From: Lachnospiraceae bacterium
Lineage (GTDB): Bacteria > Bacillota > Clostridia > Lachnospirales > Lachnospiraceae
Assembly (NCBI GenBank): GCA_910574865.1
Contig: CAJTDN010000012.1
Span: 62,001-126,000 of the forward strand
Direction of reading: 5' to 3'
Length of the DNA stretch: 64,000 nucleotides
The position numbers were made by a program, and so were the translations under genes. Under the pieces are notes generated by a model that was not told the origin of the DNA, did no database searches, and was given only the letters and a program-made list of their open reading frames with translations. Shown piece by piece: positions 8,350 through 17,262 of this stretch; the stretch's first letter is position 1, and every line of letters starts with the position of its first letter.

Positions 8350-9090
8350 ATGAGTGAAGAGTATATTGTAGACGTGGAAAACATGACGATACGGTTTAAC
8401 CTTGCTTCGGAAAAGGTGGATAACTTAAAGGAGTATTTTATCAAGCTGATTAAGCACGAGTTGATGTTTCAGGAGTTCCTGGCACTCAAGGACGTCAATT
8501 TGAAGGTCAGGGTCGGAGAGGCGTGGGGGCTGATTGGAATCAATGGTTCGGGCAAGTCCACCTTGCTGAAAGCCATCTGCGGCATATTAAAGCCGTATAG
8601 GGGAACGATACGTACCGTGGGAACGATTGCGCCCCTGATTGAGCTGGGCGCCGGGTTTGACATGAACATGACGGCGCGGGAGAACGTGTTTTTAAATGGA
8701 ACGGTGTTGGGACATTCGCGCAAGTTCATGCAGGAGCATTATGACGAGATCATTGGTTTTGCCGAGTTGGAAAATTTCCAGGACGTGCCAATCAAGAATT
8801 TTTCTTCGGGCATGCAGGCCAGGCTGGGCTTTGCCATTGCCACGATGGTTAAGCCGGACATCCTCGTCGTGGACGAGATTTTGTCGGTGGGGGATTACCA
8901 GTTCCAGCAGAAGTGTTACGGGCGCATGAACGAGATGCTGCAGGGGGGAACCACGTTGCTTTATGTGTCCCACGACATCAATTCGGTCAAGGATTTGTGC
9001 GACCATGCCATCTGGCTGGACCATGGCGTGGTGAAGATGAGCGGGCCGGTGGAAGAAGTGGCGGCGGAGTATATGAGTGAGAATAGGTAG
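8350..9090 (+). CDS. Polysaccharide ABC exporter, ATPase (Wzt-like)
   Basis: 246 residues. Walker A GINGSGKST is near residue 63, the signature FSSGMQARLGFA and Walker B ILVVDEILSVGD follow, then the switch His in LLYVSHD. The N-terminus with LKEYFIKLIKHELMFQEFLAL before the core is typical for Wzt/TagH ATPases. The protein ends soon after the ATPase core and has no C-terminal carbohydrate-binding domain of the kind that recognises capped O-antigen chains. Export may therefore not depend on a terminal cap. It is co-transcribed with the permease. Confidence 0.93.
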   Translation: MSEEYIVDVENMTIRFNLASEKVDNLKEYFIKLIKHELMFQEFLALKDVNLKVRVGEAWGLIGINGSGKSTLLKAICGILKPYRGTIRTVGTIAPLIELGAGFDMNMTARENVFLNGTVLGHSRKFMQEHYDEIIGFAELENFQDVPIKNFSSGMQARLGFAIATMVKPDILVVDEILSVGDYQFQQKCYGRMNEMLQGGTTLLYVSHDINSVKDLCDHAIWLDHGVVKMSGPVEEVAAEYMSENR

Positions 9091-9099
9091 GACAGAATT

Positions 9100-10920
9100 A
9101 TGGAATTAAAACTGCAAAACATCTTGTTTCCAGACAAGGACAGGTATCGTAATTATGACAAGCTTTTTTTTAAAAGTATCCAGACGGTATATGACGAGGA
9201 GAGACGTCGCCTTTCCGTGGCGGGATATAATGTTTGTGATTTCATGACGTACTTGAACGCTTTTTCTTTAAAAAAGTGGAAGGAGTATACGAAGGCGGAA
9301 AAGTTTTTCCTCCGCATGGAGGTGGAGGGGGAGTTTACGCTTTTAATAAAAGGCTACCACCTGCTACAAAATGCGACGAGGGAGAAGGTATATGGCAGCC
9401 AGAAGTTCGCGTGCGGAGAACGGACGGTGATTGAGGTCGAGGTGCCGGATTCGGAAGAGACGCTTGTTGCTTTTGAGATGAACACGAAATCAGATTGCCA
9501 CATTTACAGTGGCGCATATTATACCGACGTGGATGAGCGTGAATGGAACGAGGTGGTGCTTTCGATTGCCACGGTCACGTTCCAAAAGGAAGAGTTCATT
9601 CGAAGAAACCTCCAACTGGTTCGGGAGGAGCTTTTGCAGGATGAAATGATTGGTCCCAACCTATATGTACATGTGATAGACAATGGACGGACGCTTGAGC
9701 GGACGGAGGTCGAGACAAGCCATATTTTCTACCATCCGAACAAGAACGTGGGCGGTTCCGGCGGTTTTACGCGAGGCATGATGGAATCGTTGCGGCAAAC
9801 GCCAAAGGCGACGAACGTGTTGCTTATGGATGACGATGTCGAGATTTTGTCCGAGAGCATTCGTAGGACGTACATGTTGCTGCTCCTGCAAAAGAAAGAA
9901 TACAAGGAGCATTTTATCAGCGGGGCCATGTTGCGTTACGAGAACATGGATGAATTTCATGAAGATGTGGGTTTCGTGGTGCGTGACGGATATCAATTGA
10001 CGCTAAAGGGGAGACGGACCTTAAATAAGAAAGAGAGAATTTTATATAATGAGGAGTATGACACGAACCAGCCGGACACGTATGCGGGGTGGTGGTATTG
10101 TTGCATTCCGGCATCAGTGATTGAACGTAGCGGATATGCCCTTCCGGTATTCGTCCGTGGGGACGACACGGAGTATAGTTTGCGAAACCATGCGAAGTTC
10201 ATCACGATGAACGGGATTTGTGTATGGCATCTGGGGTTCGTGACGAAGTTTAGTTATTTTATGGAGTATTACCAGGTGTTCCGCAATTTTTTGATTGCCA
10301 CGGCATGTAACGGGAACATGAAGATGCAGGATAACATCATGGAGCATTTCGTGGGACAGTTCCTGACGGAAATATTGCGTTATAATTATGACGCGACGGA
10401 GTTTTTCGTGGACGCGGTAAGGGACTTCCTTAAAGGGCCGTCTTTTATCGAGGAGGAGAAGTGCCAGGAACGGCTTACGGCCATGAGCGGTCGGAACGCG
10501 AAGCTGACAGACCTTGAAAAGCTGACGGATTACCCGGTTGACCTGACAAGGGTTTACGTGTTGGATGACAGGCGGTTTATTGATTCGATTTTATACAAGC
10601 TGACGTTTAACGGGCAGGTGTTTTGGCCAAAGAAGAAATTGAAAAAAGAGCCGGCCGTAATTGCCTTTGACTGGTTTTATAATCCGCAGCGCCAGGCGTT
10701 TCGCGAGTCGCTGATTTCGGTAAATCCTTATACGAAGGAGGGTGAAATCCGCATCCAGGACAGAAAGCGCTTTCGCAAAGTCATGTGGGAGGCCATTTGG
10801 GTTTATATGCAGTATAAGCGAAAGCGAAGCAAGGTAAACAGGGCGTATTTTGAAAAACGGAATTATCTGGTATCGGATGAATTCTGGGAAAGGTATCTCG
10901 AACTTGGCAAATACCAGTAA
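9100..10920 (+). CDS. GlfT2-like galactofuranosyltransferase (copy 1)
   Basis: 606 residues, close to the length of mycobacterial GlfT2. An N-terminal beta-rich domain (~1-150) precedes a GT2 GT-A fold. Visible landmarks are ATVTFQKEEFIRRNLQ, NKNVGGSGGFTRGM from residue 216, the metal-binding triad DDD at 244-246, AGWWYCCIP, the acidic pair in RGDDTEYSLR and the WHLGF box with a conserved His. GlfT2-family enzymes are membrane-associated, cytoplasmic-face polymerases that use UDP-galactofuranose. A UDP-galactopyranose mutase gene two genes downstream supports this donor. Acceptor and linkage cannot be told. Confidence 0.85.
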   Translation: MELKLQNILFPDKDRYRNYDKLFFKSIQTVYDEERRRLSVAGYNVCDFMTYLNAFSLKKWKEYTKAEKFFLRMEVEGEFTLLIKGYHLLQNATREKVYGSQKFACGERTVIEVEVPDSEETLVAFEMNTKSDCHIYSGAYYTDVDEREWNEVVLSIATVTFQKEEFIRRNLQLVREELLQDEMIGPNLYVHVIDNGRTLERTEVETSHIFYHPNKNVGGSGGFTRGMMESLRQTPKATNVLLMDDDVEILSESIRRTYMLLLLQKKEYKEHFISGAMLRYENMDEFHEDVGFVVRDGYQLTLKGRRTLNKKERILYNEEYDTNQPDTYAGWWYCCIPASVIERSGYALPVFVRGDDTEYSLRNHAKFITMNGICVWHLGFVTKFSYFMEYYQVFRNFLIATACNGNMKMQDNIMEHFVGQFLTEILRYNYDATEFFVDAVRDFLKGPSFIEEEKCQERLTAMSGRNAKLTDLEKLTDYPVDLTRVYVLDDRRFIDSILYKLTFNGQVFWPKKKLKKEPAVIAFDWFYNPQRQAFRESLISVNPYTKEGEIRIQDRKRFRKVMWEAIWVYMQYKRKRSKVNRAYFEKRNYLVSDEFWERYLELGKYQ

Positions 10921-10940
10921 AGTGAGAGGAAAGGACAAAG

Positions 10941-12773
10941 ATGGGAAAGAAGAGGATTAGGATTCAGAATATTTTACTTCCAAACCAAGGGCCGCAGTCC
11001 GCACCGTGGGGATTGTATTACCAAGGGGCGGAAAATGTCTGCGAGGTAATGGAGGACGGAACCGGAAGGTTGCTATTGTCACATTATAAGGATTATAATT
11101 TTTGTTCTTACTTTAACGGGATTTCCGTTGCAAAGTGGAAGCGGTACACCAATATCAGGCGGTTGTTCGTGAGACTGGAGATGGCGGGCAGGTTCGAGGC
11201 CGGGATTGAAGGATACCATTTGGTGGCAGAATCAAAGCAACGTAGGATTTATTTAAAAAAGAAATTTGATTTGGCGGAACGGACAGAATTGGAATTGGAA
11301 ATTCCACTGGACGTGAAAGAACAGATTTTTGGTTTTTCCATTAAAACATATGGTGATTGTGAATTTTATGGCGGTTCGTATGAGGCCGAGGTGGAGGAAA
11401 AAGACATAAGGAACCTCCATATTGCAATCGCGACGACGACATTCCAAAAGGAAGAGTATATCAAAAGAAATGTCGAGATGATAAAGGAGCAATTGCTCGC
11501 GGACGTGGAAATGGGCCCGCATTGGAGCCTGCACGTGGTGGATAATGGGAGGACGTTGTCGAAAGAAGAGATTGAGGGTGACGGCGCGTACCTGCACCCG
11601 AATAAAAATGTCGGCGGTGCGGGCGGGTTTACCCGTGGCATGATTGAATCCATGAGGGAGCGGGAGGATTTGACGCATGTGTTGTTGATGGATGACGACG
11701 TGCTGATTTTGCCGGAGAGCTTGTTTCGTACCTACCATTTGCTGAGCCTTGCCAAGGAGAAATACCATAGGCACGTTATCAGTGGGGCCATGCTATATTA
11801 TGAGAGGATGGCGTGGTTTCATGAGGACGCGGGATACATGTACAATGGCGTGCACCGTCCCATCAAGGTGCCGCGTAACATGTGTTCCATCACGAACATG
11901 CTGATTAATGAAAACCTGAATACGGAGATGGAGGCGGGATATGCCGCATGGTGGTATTGTTGTATCCCGGTGGAATTGATAAAGGAAAACGGACTTCCGC
12001 TTCCATTATTCATCCGTGGGGACGACATTGAATTCGGGGTGCGCAATAGGGTGAAGACGATTACCATGAGCGGGATTTGTTTGTGGCACATGGGGTTCGT
12101 GACAAAATATAGCGCGTCCATGAATTACTACCAGACGTTTCGTAACGCGATGATTATGAACGCTTGTGATGATTATGGCAGGGAGGATGAAATCATTGCC
12201 CACTACGAGGACCGTTTGTTGGAAGAACTGCATCGTTTTAATTATAATGCGGCACAACTGATTTTGGACGCGTGGAATGATTATATGAAAGGGCCAAAGT
12301 TTATCGAAGCGGTGTCGGGCGAAGGCCTGATGAAGGAGAAAGGGGAATTAAATGCAAAGTTGCGGGACGTGGAGGAACTTGGCTACAGTGTAAATCCAGG
12401 TGACGTTTATTGCATGGATCCTACAAACTTTTTGCAGAAGATTTTTTATAGGCTTACGGCAAATGGGCAGCGCTTTTGGCCGAGGTGTTGGATGGACAAA
12501 GAGGTGGCCGTGATTTCTTATGACGAGTTCTTTAATCCACAGAGGCAGATGTTCCATGAAAATTTACTGGCAGTGAATCTTTTTGAAATGCAGGCCGAGT
12601 TAAGGACGATGGACAAGGTGAAATTTAAGAGAATTCGTGCATATTATAAGGCGACGAGGAAGAAGTATGAAAAGTATCAGGAGCGGATTAAGGAAGCGTA
12701 TAAGAGGAGGAAGGCTTACCTCACCTCTTACGAATTCTGGGCAAAGTACCTGGAGATTGAGAAGTACCAATAG
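10941..12773 (+). CDS. GlfT2-like galactofuranosyltransferase (copy 2)
   Basis: 610 residues and collinear with the preceding gene throughout: TTTFQKEEYIKRN, NKNVGGAGGFTRGM, the triad DDD at 251-253, AAWWYCCIP, RGDDIEFGVR and WHMGF are all in the same places. The two share the C-terminal ending SYEFWAKYLEIEKYQ versus SDEFWERYLELGKYQ, so they arose by duplication and then diverged strongly. The gap between them is only 20 nt and the operon is continuous. Paired galactofuranosyltransferases with different linkage preference are a plausible arrangement (inference). Confidence 0.85.
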   Translation: MGKKRIRIQNILLPNQGPQSAPWGLYYQGAENVCEVMEDGTGRLLLSHYKDYNFCSYFNGISVAKWKRYTNIRRLFVRLEMAGRFEAGIEGYHLVAESKQRRIYLKKKFDLAERTELELEIPLDVKEQIFGFSIKTYGDCEFYGGSYEAEVEEKDIRNLHIAIATTTFQKEEYIKRNVEMIKEQLLADVEMGPHWSLHVVDNGRTLSKEEIEGDGAYLHPNKNVGGAGGFTRGMIESMREREDLTHVLLMDDDVLILPESLFRTYHLLSLAKEKYHRHVISGAMLYYERMAWFHEDAGYMYNGVHRPIKVPRNMCSITNMLINENLNTEMEAGYAAWWYCCIPVELIKENGLPLPLFIRGDDIEFGVRNRVKTITMSGICLWHMGFVTKYSASMNYYQTFRNAMIMNACDDYGREDEIIAHYEDRLLEELHRFNYNAAQLILDAWNDYMKGPKFIEAVSGEGLMKEKGELNAKLRDVEELGYSVNPGDVYCMDPTNFLQKIFYRLTANGQRFWPRCWMDKEVAVISYDEFFNPQRQMFHENLLAVNLFEMQAELRTMDKVKFKRIRAYYKATRKKYEKYQERIKEAYKRRKAYLTSYEFWAKYLEIEKYQ

Positions 12774-12856
12774 GGCATGACATGGAAGATACAAGGTGGG
12801 AAGAGCGGTGTTGGTGTGACAGCCAGGAACGAAGAGAATGAATGGAGAAGGAGTAG

Positions 12857-13957
12857 ATGATGAAGTACGATTATTTGATTGTGGGTTCGGGTCTGTATGG
12901 ATCCGTGTTTGCCTACGAGGCGAACAAGAGGGGCAAGAAGTGCCTGGTGATTGACAAGCGGAACCACGTCGGGGGCAACATTTATTGTGAGGAGATTGAG
13001 GGCATCCACGTGCACAAGTACGGCGCACACATTTTCCATACCTCGAACAAGGCGGTATGGGAGTACGTGAGCCAGTTCGCGGAGTTTAACAATTATGTGA
13101 ATTCGCCGGTGGCGGTGTACAAGGACGAGTTGTATAACCTGCCGTTCAACATGAATACGTTCAGCAAGATGTGGAATATCCGCACCCCGCGGGAGGCGAA
13201 GGAGAAGATAGCGGCACAGGTGGCCGAGACGGGCATCACGGAGCCGAAAAACTTGGAGGAGCAGGGGTTGTCCCTGGTAGGCAGGGACGTGTTCGAGAAG
13301 CTGGTGAAGGGATACACGGAGAAGCAGTGGGGCAGGGATTGCAAGGATTTGCCGGCGTTCATCATCAAGCGCCTGCCAGTTCGCTTCACATATGATAACA
13401 ATTATTTTAACGACCGTTACCAGGGCATCCCGATTGGCGGTTACACGGGGATTATCGAGAAAATGCTGGATGGCATTGAAGTGAGGACGAACACGGATTA
13501 TTTTGAGTTCATTAAGGAAAATGCGGGAATCGCGGACAAGGTGCTCTTTACCGGCATGATTGACGAGTATTTTGGTTACAAGCTGGGAGCGCTCGAGTAT
13601 CGTTCCGTGCGGTTCGAGACGGAAGTGCTGGATACGGACAATTATCAGGGGAACGCCGTGGTCAATTACACGGAGCGCGAGGTACCTTATACGCGCATCA
13701 TCGAGCACAAGCATTTTGAATTCGGGCAGCAAGAGAAGACCGTGATTTCGAAGGAGTACTCTTCGGAGTGGAAGGTCGGCATGGAGCCGTATTATCCGGT
13801 GAACAACGGGCAAAACAACGCGTTGTACGAGGAGTACAAAAAGTTGGCAAAGCAGGAGGAAAACGTTATTTTCGGCGGAAGATTGGGCAATTATAAGTAT
13901 TATGACATGGATAAAGTCATCGAGGCGGCTTTGCAGAAGGTAGGGGAAGTGCTTTAA
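12857..13957 (+). CDS. glf: UDP-galactopyranose mutase
   Basis: 366 residues. It interconverts UDP-galactopyranose and UDP-galactofuranose using reduced FAD. The FAD-binding motif LIVGSGLYGSVFAYEA is at the N-terminus, followed by RNHVGGNIY, the HKYGAHIFHT substrate loop, EKQWGRD and the C-terminal GRLGNYKYYDMDKVI box. All are standard for the family. AAGGAG precedes the ATG. It supplies the donor for the three GlfT2-like enzymes of this cluster. Confidence 0.97.
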   Translation: MMKYDYLIVGSGLYGSVFAYEANKRGKKCLVIDKRNHVGGNIYCEEIEGIHVHKYGAHIFHTSNKAVWEYVSQFAEFNNYVNSPVAVYKDELYNLPFNMNTFSKMWNIRTPREAKEKIAAQVAETGITEPKNLEEQGLSLVGRDVFEKLVKGYTEKQWGRDCKDLPAFIIKRLPVRFTYDNNYFNDRYQGIPIGGYTGIIEKMLDGIEVRTNTDYFEFIKENAGIADKVLFTGMIDEYFGYKLGALEYRSVRFETEVLDTDNYQGNAVVNYTEREVPYTRIIEHKHFEFGQQEKTVISKEYSSEWKVGMEPYYPVNNGQNNALYEEYKKLAKQEENVIFGGRLGNYKYYDMDKVIEAALQKVGEVL

Positions 13958-14084
13958 GAACCAAGACGGCCTCTTGAGGGCTAAGGGAAGCGTTTTGAGA
14001 ATCGGGGCGGATTTGCAGGTGGCGGAAAAGTACTAAAAATGGTGGCCCGGGAAATGTAAGGGCTAGGAAACAGAGGATTAGGGT

Positions 14085-16208
14085 ATGGTAAGTTTCTTCA
14101 CACTTAAAAGCTCGAGGGCGCGCATGGTCGCGTTGAGCGTCGTGGACATCATCATGATAGTGGCGTGTTCGTATCTGGCGTTGTTTCTGCGGGTGATGGA
14201 TGACGCACGGGAACTTCGGCTGTATTTGCCGGGCATTCATAAGTATGTACTGATTAACGTGGCCACGACGTTGGTGATTTTCTTGGTGTTGAATTTGTAT
14301 AACCGGGTGTGGTCCTATGCCAGTGCGCACGAGGCGATATCCGTCATTGGGGCATGTCTTTTGTCGACGGCCTTGCAGGCGTTGGGGATGACCTTGCTGT
14401 CCATTGACGAGCCGCGCAGTTATCCCATCATTTTCTTTTTGTTGTTGACAATGATGACGCTGGTTACGCGGTTTTCCTATCGGATGCTGCACATCATGGA
14501 GCAGGGGATGGCGCGTTCGAAGCGGCGTGAGCGGAACACCATCGTGATTGGAGCGGGCGAGGCCGGCAGCATGATCATCACGGAGCTGAAGACGAGCAGG
14601 TACCTGAACCAGAAGGTGGTCTGCGTGATTGACGACAATCCGTCCAAAAAGGGCAAGTACCTTCACGGCATCAAGATTGTCGGCGGGAGGGACGTGATTG
14701 AAGAGTACGCGAAGAAATATAATGTAAAGGAAATCATTCTGGCAATTCCATCCGCGGGCACGAAAGAGACGAGGGAGATTTTGCGCATTTGCAACCGGAC
14801 GGAGTGTAAGCTGAAGGTTCTGCCGGGGATGTACCAGTTGATTAACGAGGACATTGGCGTGTCCAAGCTGCGCGAGGTGTCCATCGAGGATTTGCTCGGG
14901 CGCGACACGATTGAGATTGATACGGAAAGTGTTGGCGAGTACGTGCACAACAAGTGCGTGCTGGTGACGGGGGGGGGAGGTTCCATCGGGAGCGAGCTGT
15001 GCCGCCAGATTGCCGCGCACCAGCCGCGTCAGTTGATTATTTTTGACATTTACGAGAATAACGCCTACGACATCCAGCAGGAACTGAAGAGGAAGTATCC
15101 GGGACTTCGGTTGGAAACGCTGATTGGTTCGGTTCGCAACACGAAGCGTATCGAGGGCGTGATGGAGCGCTACCGGCCGGACGTGGTGTTCCACGCGGCG
15201 GCGCACAAGCACGTGCCGCTGATGGAGGACAGCCCGAACGAGGCCATCAAGAACAACGTGCTGGGAACGTACAAGACCGCGCGGGCGGCGGACAAGTTCC
15301 ATGTGAAGAAGTTCGTGCTGATTTCCACGGACAAGGCGGTAAACCCGACCAACATCATGGGCGCGTCAAAGCGGTTGTGCGAGATGATTATCCAGACGTT
15401 CAGCAGGTATTCGTCCACGGAGTACGTGGCGGTTCGGTTCGGGAACGTCCTTGGCAGTAACGGGAGCGTAATTCCGCTGTTTAAGAAGCAGATGGAGGCG
15501 GGAGGCCCGGTAACGGTGACCCATCCAGACATCATCCGTTATTTCATGACGATACCGGAAGCGGTCTCGCTGGTCTTGCAGGCGGGAGCTTATGCGCGCG
15601 GCGGGGAAATTTTCGTGCTGGACATGGGTGAGCCGGTCAAGATTGCGGATTTGGCGAAGAACCTGATTCGGTTGTCGGGTTATACGTTGGGCGTGGACAT
15701 GGAAATCAAGTATACTGGCTTAAGGCCGGGAGAAAAGTTGCAGGAAGAGCTTTTGATGGCGGACGAGGGGTTGAAAAAAACGAACAACAACCTGATTTTT
15801 ATCGGAAAGCCGTTGGAGTTTGACGAGGTACATTTTTTAAGCCAGCTTCGGGAGTTGGAGGAAGCCGCCAGTGACGAGGAGTGCGATATCAAGGAAATCG
15901 TGTCCGGCATCGTGCCGACGTACCACATCCGGCCGGAGGACAAGAAGCGGGACGAGGAAGCATTCGAGAAATTAATCAGTTTGGGAAAGGCCAGCCATGA
16001 GAGGCTGGTGGTGGATGTAGGAGCAGGGAAGATGCGCGCCGGAGGCGGCAAGAGTGCCGTGGAAACGAAGGGCGGTGGAGAGGACAAAGCCGGGAATAAA
16101 ACGGAAAAAATAGAAGGAATAGAAGAAACAGAAAGAATAGGAGAAACAGAAAGAATAGGAGAAACAGAAAGAATAGGAGAAACAGAAGGGGGAAGGGAAG
16201 ATGAGTAA
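14085..16208 (+). CDS. Membrane UDP-sugar 4,6-dehydratase (CapD/PglF type)
   Basis: 707 residues. Four membrane helices occupy ~10-130. A first Rossmann domain (VIGAGEAGSMI, ~150) and a second, catalytic SDR domain (CVLVTGGGGSIGSE, ~290) follow. ISTDKAVNPTNIMGASKR is the active-site region of the large UDP-GlcNAc 4,6-dehydratases, which have Met where small SDRs have Tyr. The product would be a UDP-4-keto-6-deoxy amino sugar. The family usually ends near 610-640; here a low-complexity tail is added that ends in three and a half copies of an 18-bp repeat. A G9 run at 14969-14977 encodes the glycine motif. The stop overlaps the next start by 8 bases. Confidence 0.9.
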   Translation: MVSFFTLKSSRARMVALSVVDIIMIVACSYLALFLRVMDDARELRLYLPGIHKYVLINVATTLVIFLVLNLYNRVWSYASAHEAISVIGACLLSTALQALGMTLLSIDEPRSYPIIFFLLLTMMTLVTRFSYRMLHIMEQGMARSKRRERNTIVIGAGEAGSMIITELKTSRYLNQKVVCVIDDNPSKKGKYLHGIKIVGGRDVIEEYAKKYNVKEIILAIPSAGTKETREILRICNRTECKLKVLPGMYQLINEDIGVSKLREVSIEDLLGRDTIEIDTESVGEYVHNKCVLVTGGGGSIGSELCRQIAAHQPRQLIIFDIYENNAYDIQQELKRKYPGLRLETLIGSVRNTKRIEGVMERYRPDVVFHAAAHKHVPLMEDSPNEAIKNNVLGTYKTARAADKFHVKKFVLISTDKAVNPTNIMGASKRLCEMIIQTFSRYSSTEYVAVRFGNVLGSNGSVIPLFKKQMEAGGPVTVTHPDIIRYFMTIPEAVSLVLQAGAYARGGEIFVLDMGEPVKIADLAKNLIRLSGYTLGVDMEIKYTGLRPGEKLQEELLMADEGLKKTNNNLIFIGKPLEFDEVHFLSQLRELEEAASDEECDIKEIVSGIVPTYHIRPEDKKRDEEAFEKLISLGKASHERLVVDVGAGKMRAGGGKSAVETKGGGEDKAGNKTEKIEGIEETERIGETERIGETERIGETEGGREDE
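16125..16187 (+). repeat. 18-bp tandem repeat in the dehydratase 3' end
   Basis: The unit GAAACAGAAAGAATAGGA is present in three exact copies (16125-16142, 16143-16160, 16161-16178), with a half copy to 16187. It encodes ETERIG. Units keep the frame, so copy number changes only alter the C-terminal tail length. The repeat lies just before the ribosome site of the next gene. Confidence 0.95.
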
Positions 16209-17214
16209 GGCGGCATTGGTCGTGATGGCGGCGGGCATTGGCAGTCGTTTCGGCGGAGGAATCAAGCAGTTGGAGCCGGTTGGGCCAAATGGGGAAATCA
16301 TCATGGATTATTCCGTTTATGACGCGATGGAGGCGGGATTTGACAAGGTGGTATTTGTCATCCGCAAGGATTTGGAGAAAGACTTTAAGAAAATTATCGG
16401 GAATCGGATTGCCGAAAAGGTGCAGGTGGAGTATGCGTTCCAGGAGGTGGGAGACGTACCGGAACCTTTTAGGACGATGTTCGCGGGAAGAACCAAGCCG
16501 TGGGGAACCGGGCAGGCCATCCTTTGTTGCAGGAACGTGGTACAAGAGCCGTTTTTGGTCATTAACGCGGACGATTATTATGGCAAGGAAGCATACCGGG
16601 TGGCGTTCAAGGAACTGGAGCATGCTTCCGGGGCGGTTTCGCGGGAGACGGAAGGTTCCTTGAAGACGGCTCTGGACAAACCTGGGAGTTCCTTGGAAGG
16701 AATTCCGCAAAAGCCCGCGGTGACAAGCGGTAAGGCGGAAAAACTGCAAATCAGCATGGTGGGCTTCGTGCTCGCCAACACCTTGAGCGAAAATGGTGGC
16801 GTGACGAGGGGGATTTGCCAGGTGGATGAAAGCGGGATGCTTTCAAAAATCGTGGAGACTTCCGGCATCGTCAAGACCGTGGACGGGGCGGCCGTGGAGC
16901 GGGACGGGGCACTCGAGCCAGTGGACGTGAATTCCCCGGTTTCCATGAACATGTGGGGACTGACGCCGGAGTTTTTTGGGATATTGGACGAGGGCTTTAC
17001 GGAATTCCTTGCCGGTTTGTCTGAAGATGATTTAAAAAGCGAGTATCTTTTGCCGACCATTATCGGGGGACTCTTGGCTGAGCAAAAGGTGTCGGTAAAG
17101 GTATTGAAATCCCATGACAAATGGTTTGGGGTCACTTACAAGGAGGACAAGGAGAGCGTCGTGCAGGAAGTGAGGGCTTTGGTGGACGCGGGACTTTATC
17201 CGGATAAGGAATGA
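16201..17214 (+). CDS. Sugar-phosphate nucleotidyltransferase-like protein
   Basis: 337 residues. The N-terminus LVVMAAGIGSRFGGGIKQLE is the nucleotide-binding loop of sugar-1-phosphate nucleotidyltransferases, and ADDYYG supplies the metal-binding Asp. The GTGQAIL segment is the usual base-contact region. These enzymes make NDP-sugars from NTP and sugar-1-phosphate. Sequence alone does not say which sugar. It is translationally coupled to the dehydratase gene (8-base overlap). Confidence 0.8.
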   Translation: MSKAALVVMAAGIGSRFGGGIKQLEPVGPNGEIIMDYSVYDAMEAGFDKVVFVIRKDLEKDFKKIIGNRIAEKVQVEYAFQEVGDVPEPFRTMFAGRTKPWGTGQAILCCRNVVQEPFLVINADDYYGKEAYRVAFKELEHASGAVSRETEGSLKTALDKPGSSLEGIPQKPAVTSGKAEKLQISMVGFVLANTLSENGGVTRGICQVDESGMLSKIVETSGIVKTVDGAAVERDGALEPVDVNSPVSMNMWGLTPEFFGILDEGFTEFLAGLSEDDLKSEYLLPTIIGGLLAEQKVSVKVLKSHDKWFGVTYKEDKESVVQEVRALVDAGLYPDKE

Positions 17215-17262
17215 TAGTGAAAAAATACAAGGTCAAGGAACGCGTGGCCGTGGGGGGAAAGG

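Noticed and set aside
13917-15302. 461-codon minus-strand frame opposite the dehydratase gene
   Set aside because: Shadow of a well-conserved gene; no protein family is recognisable.
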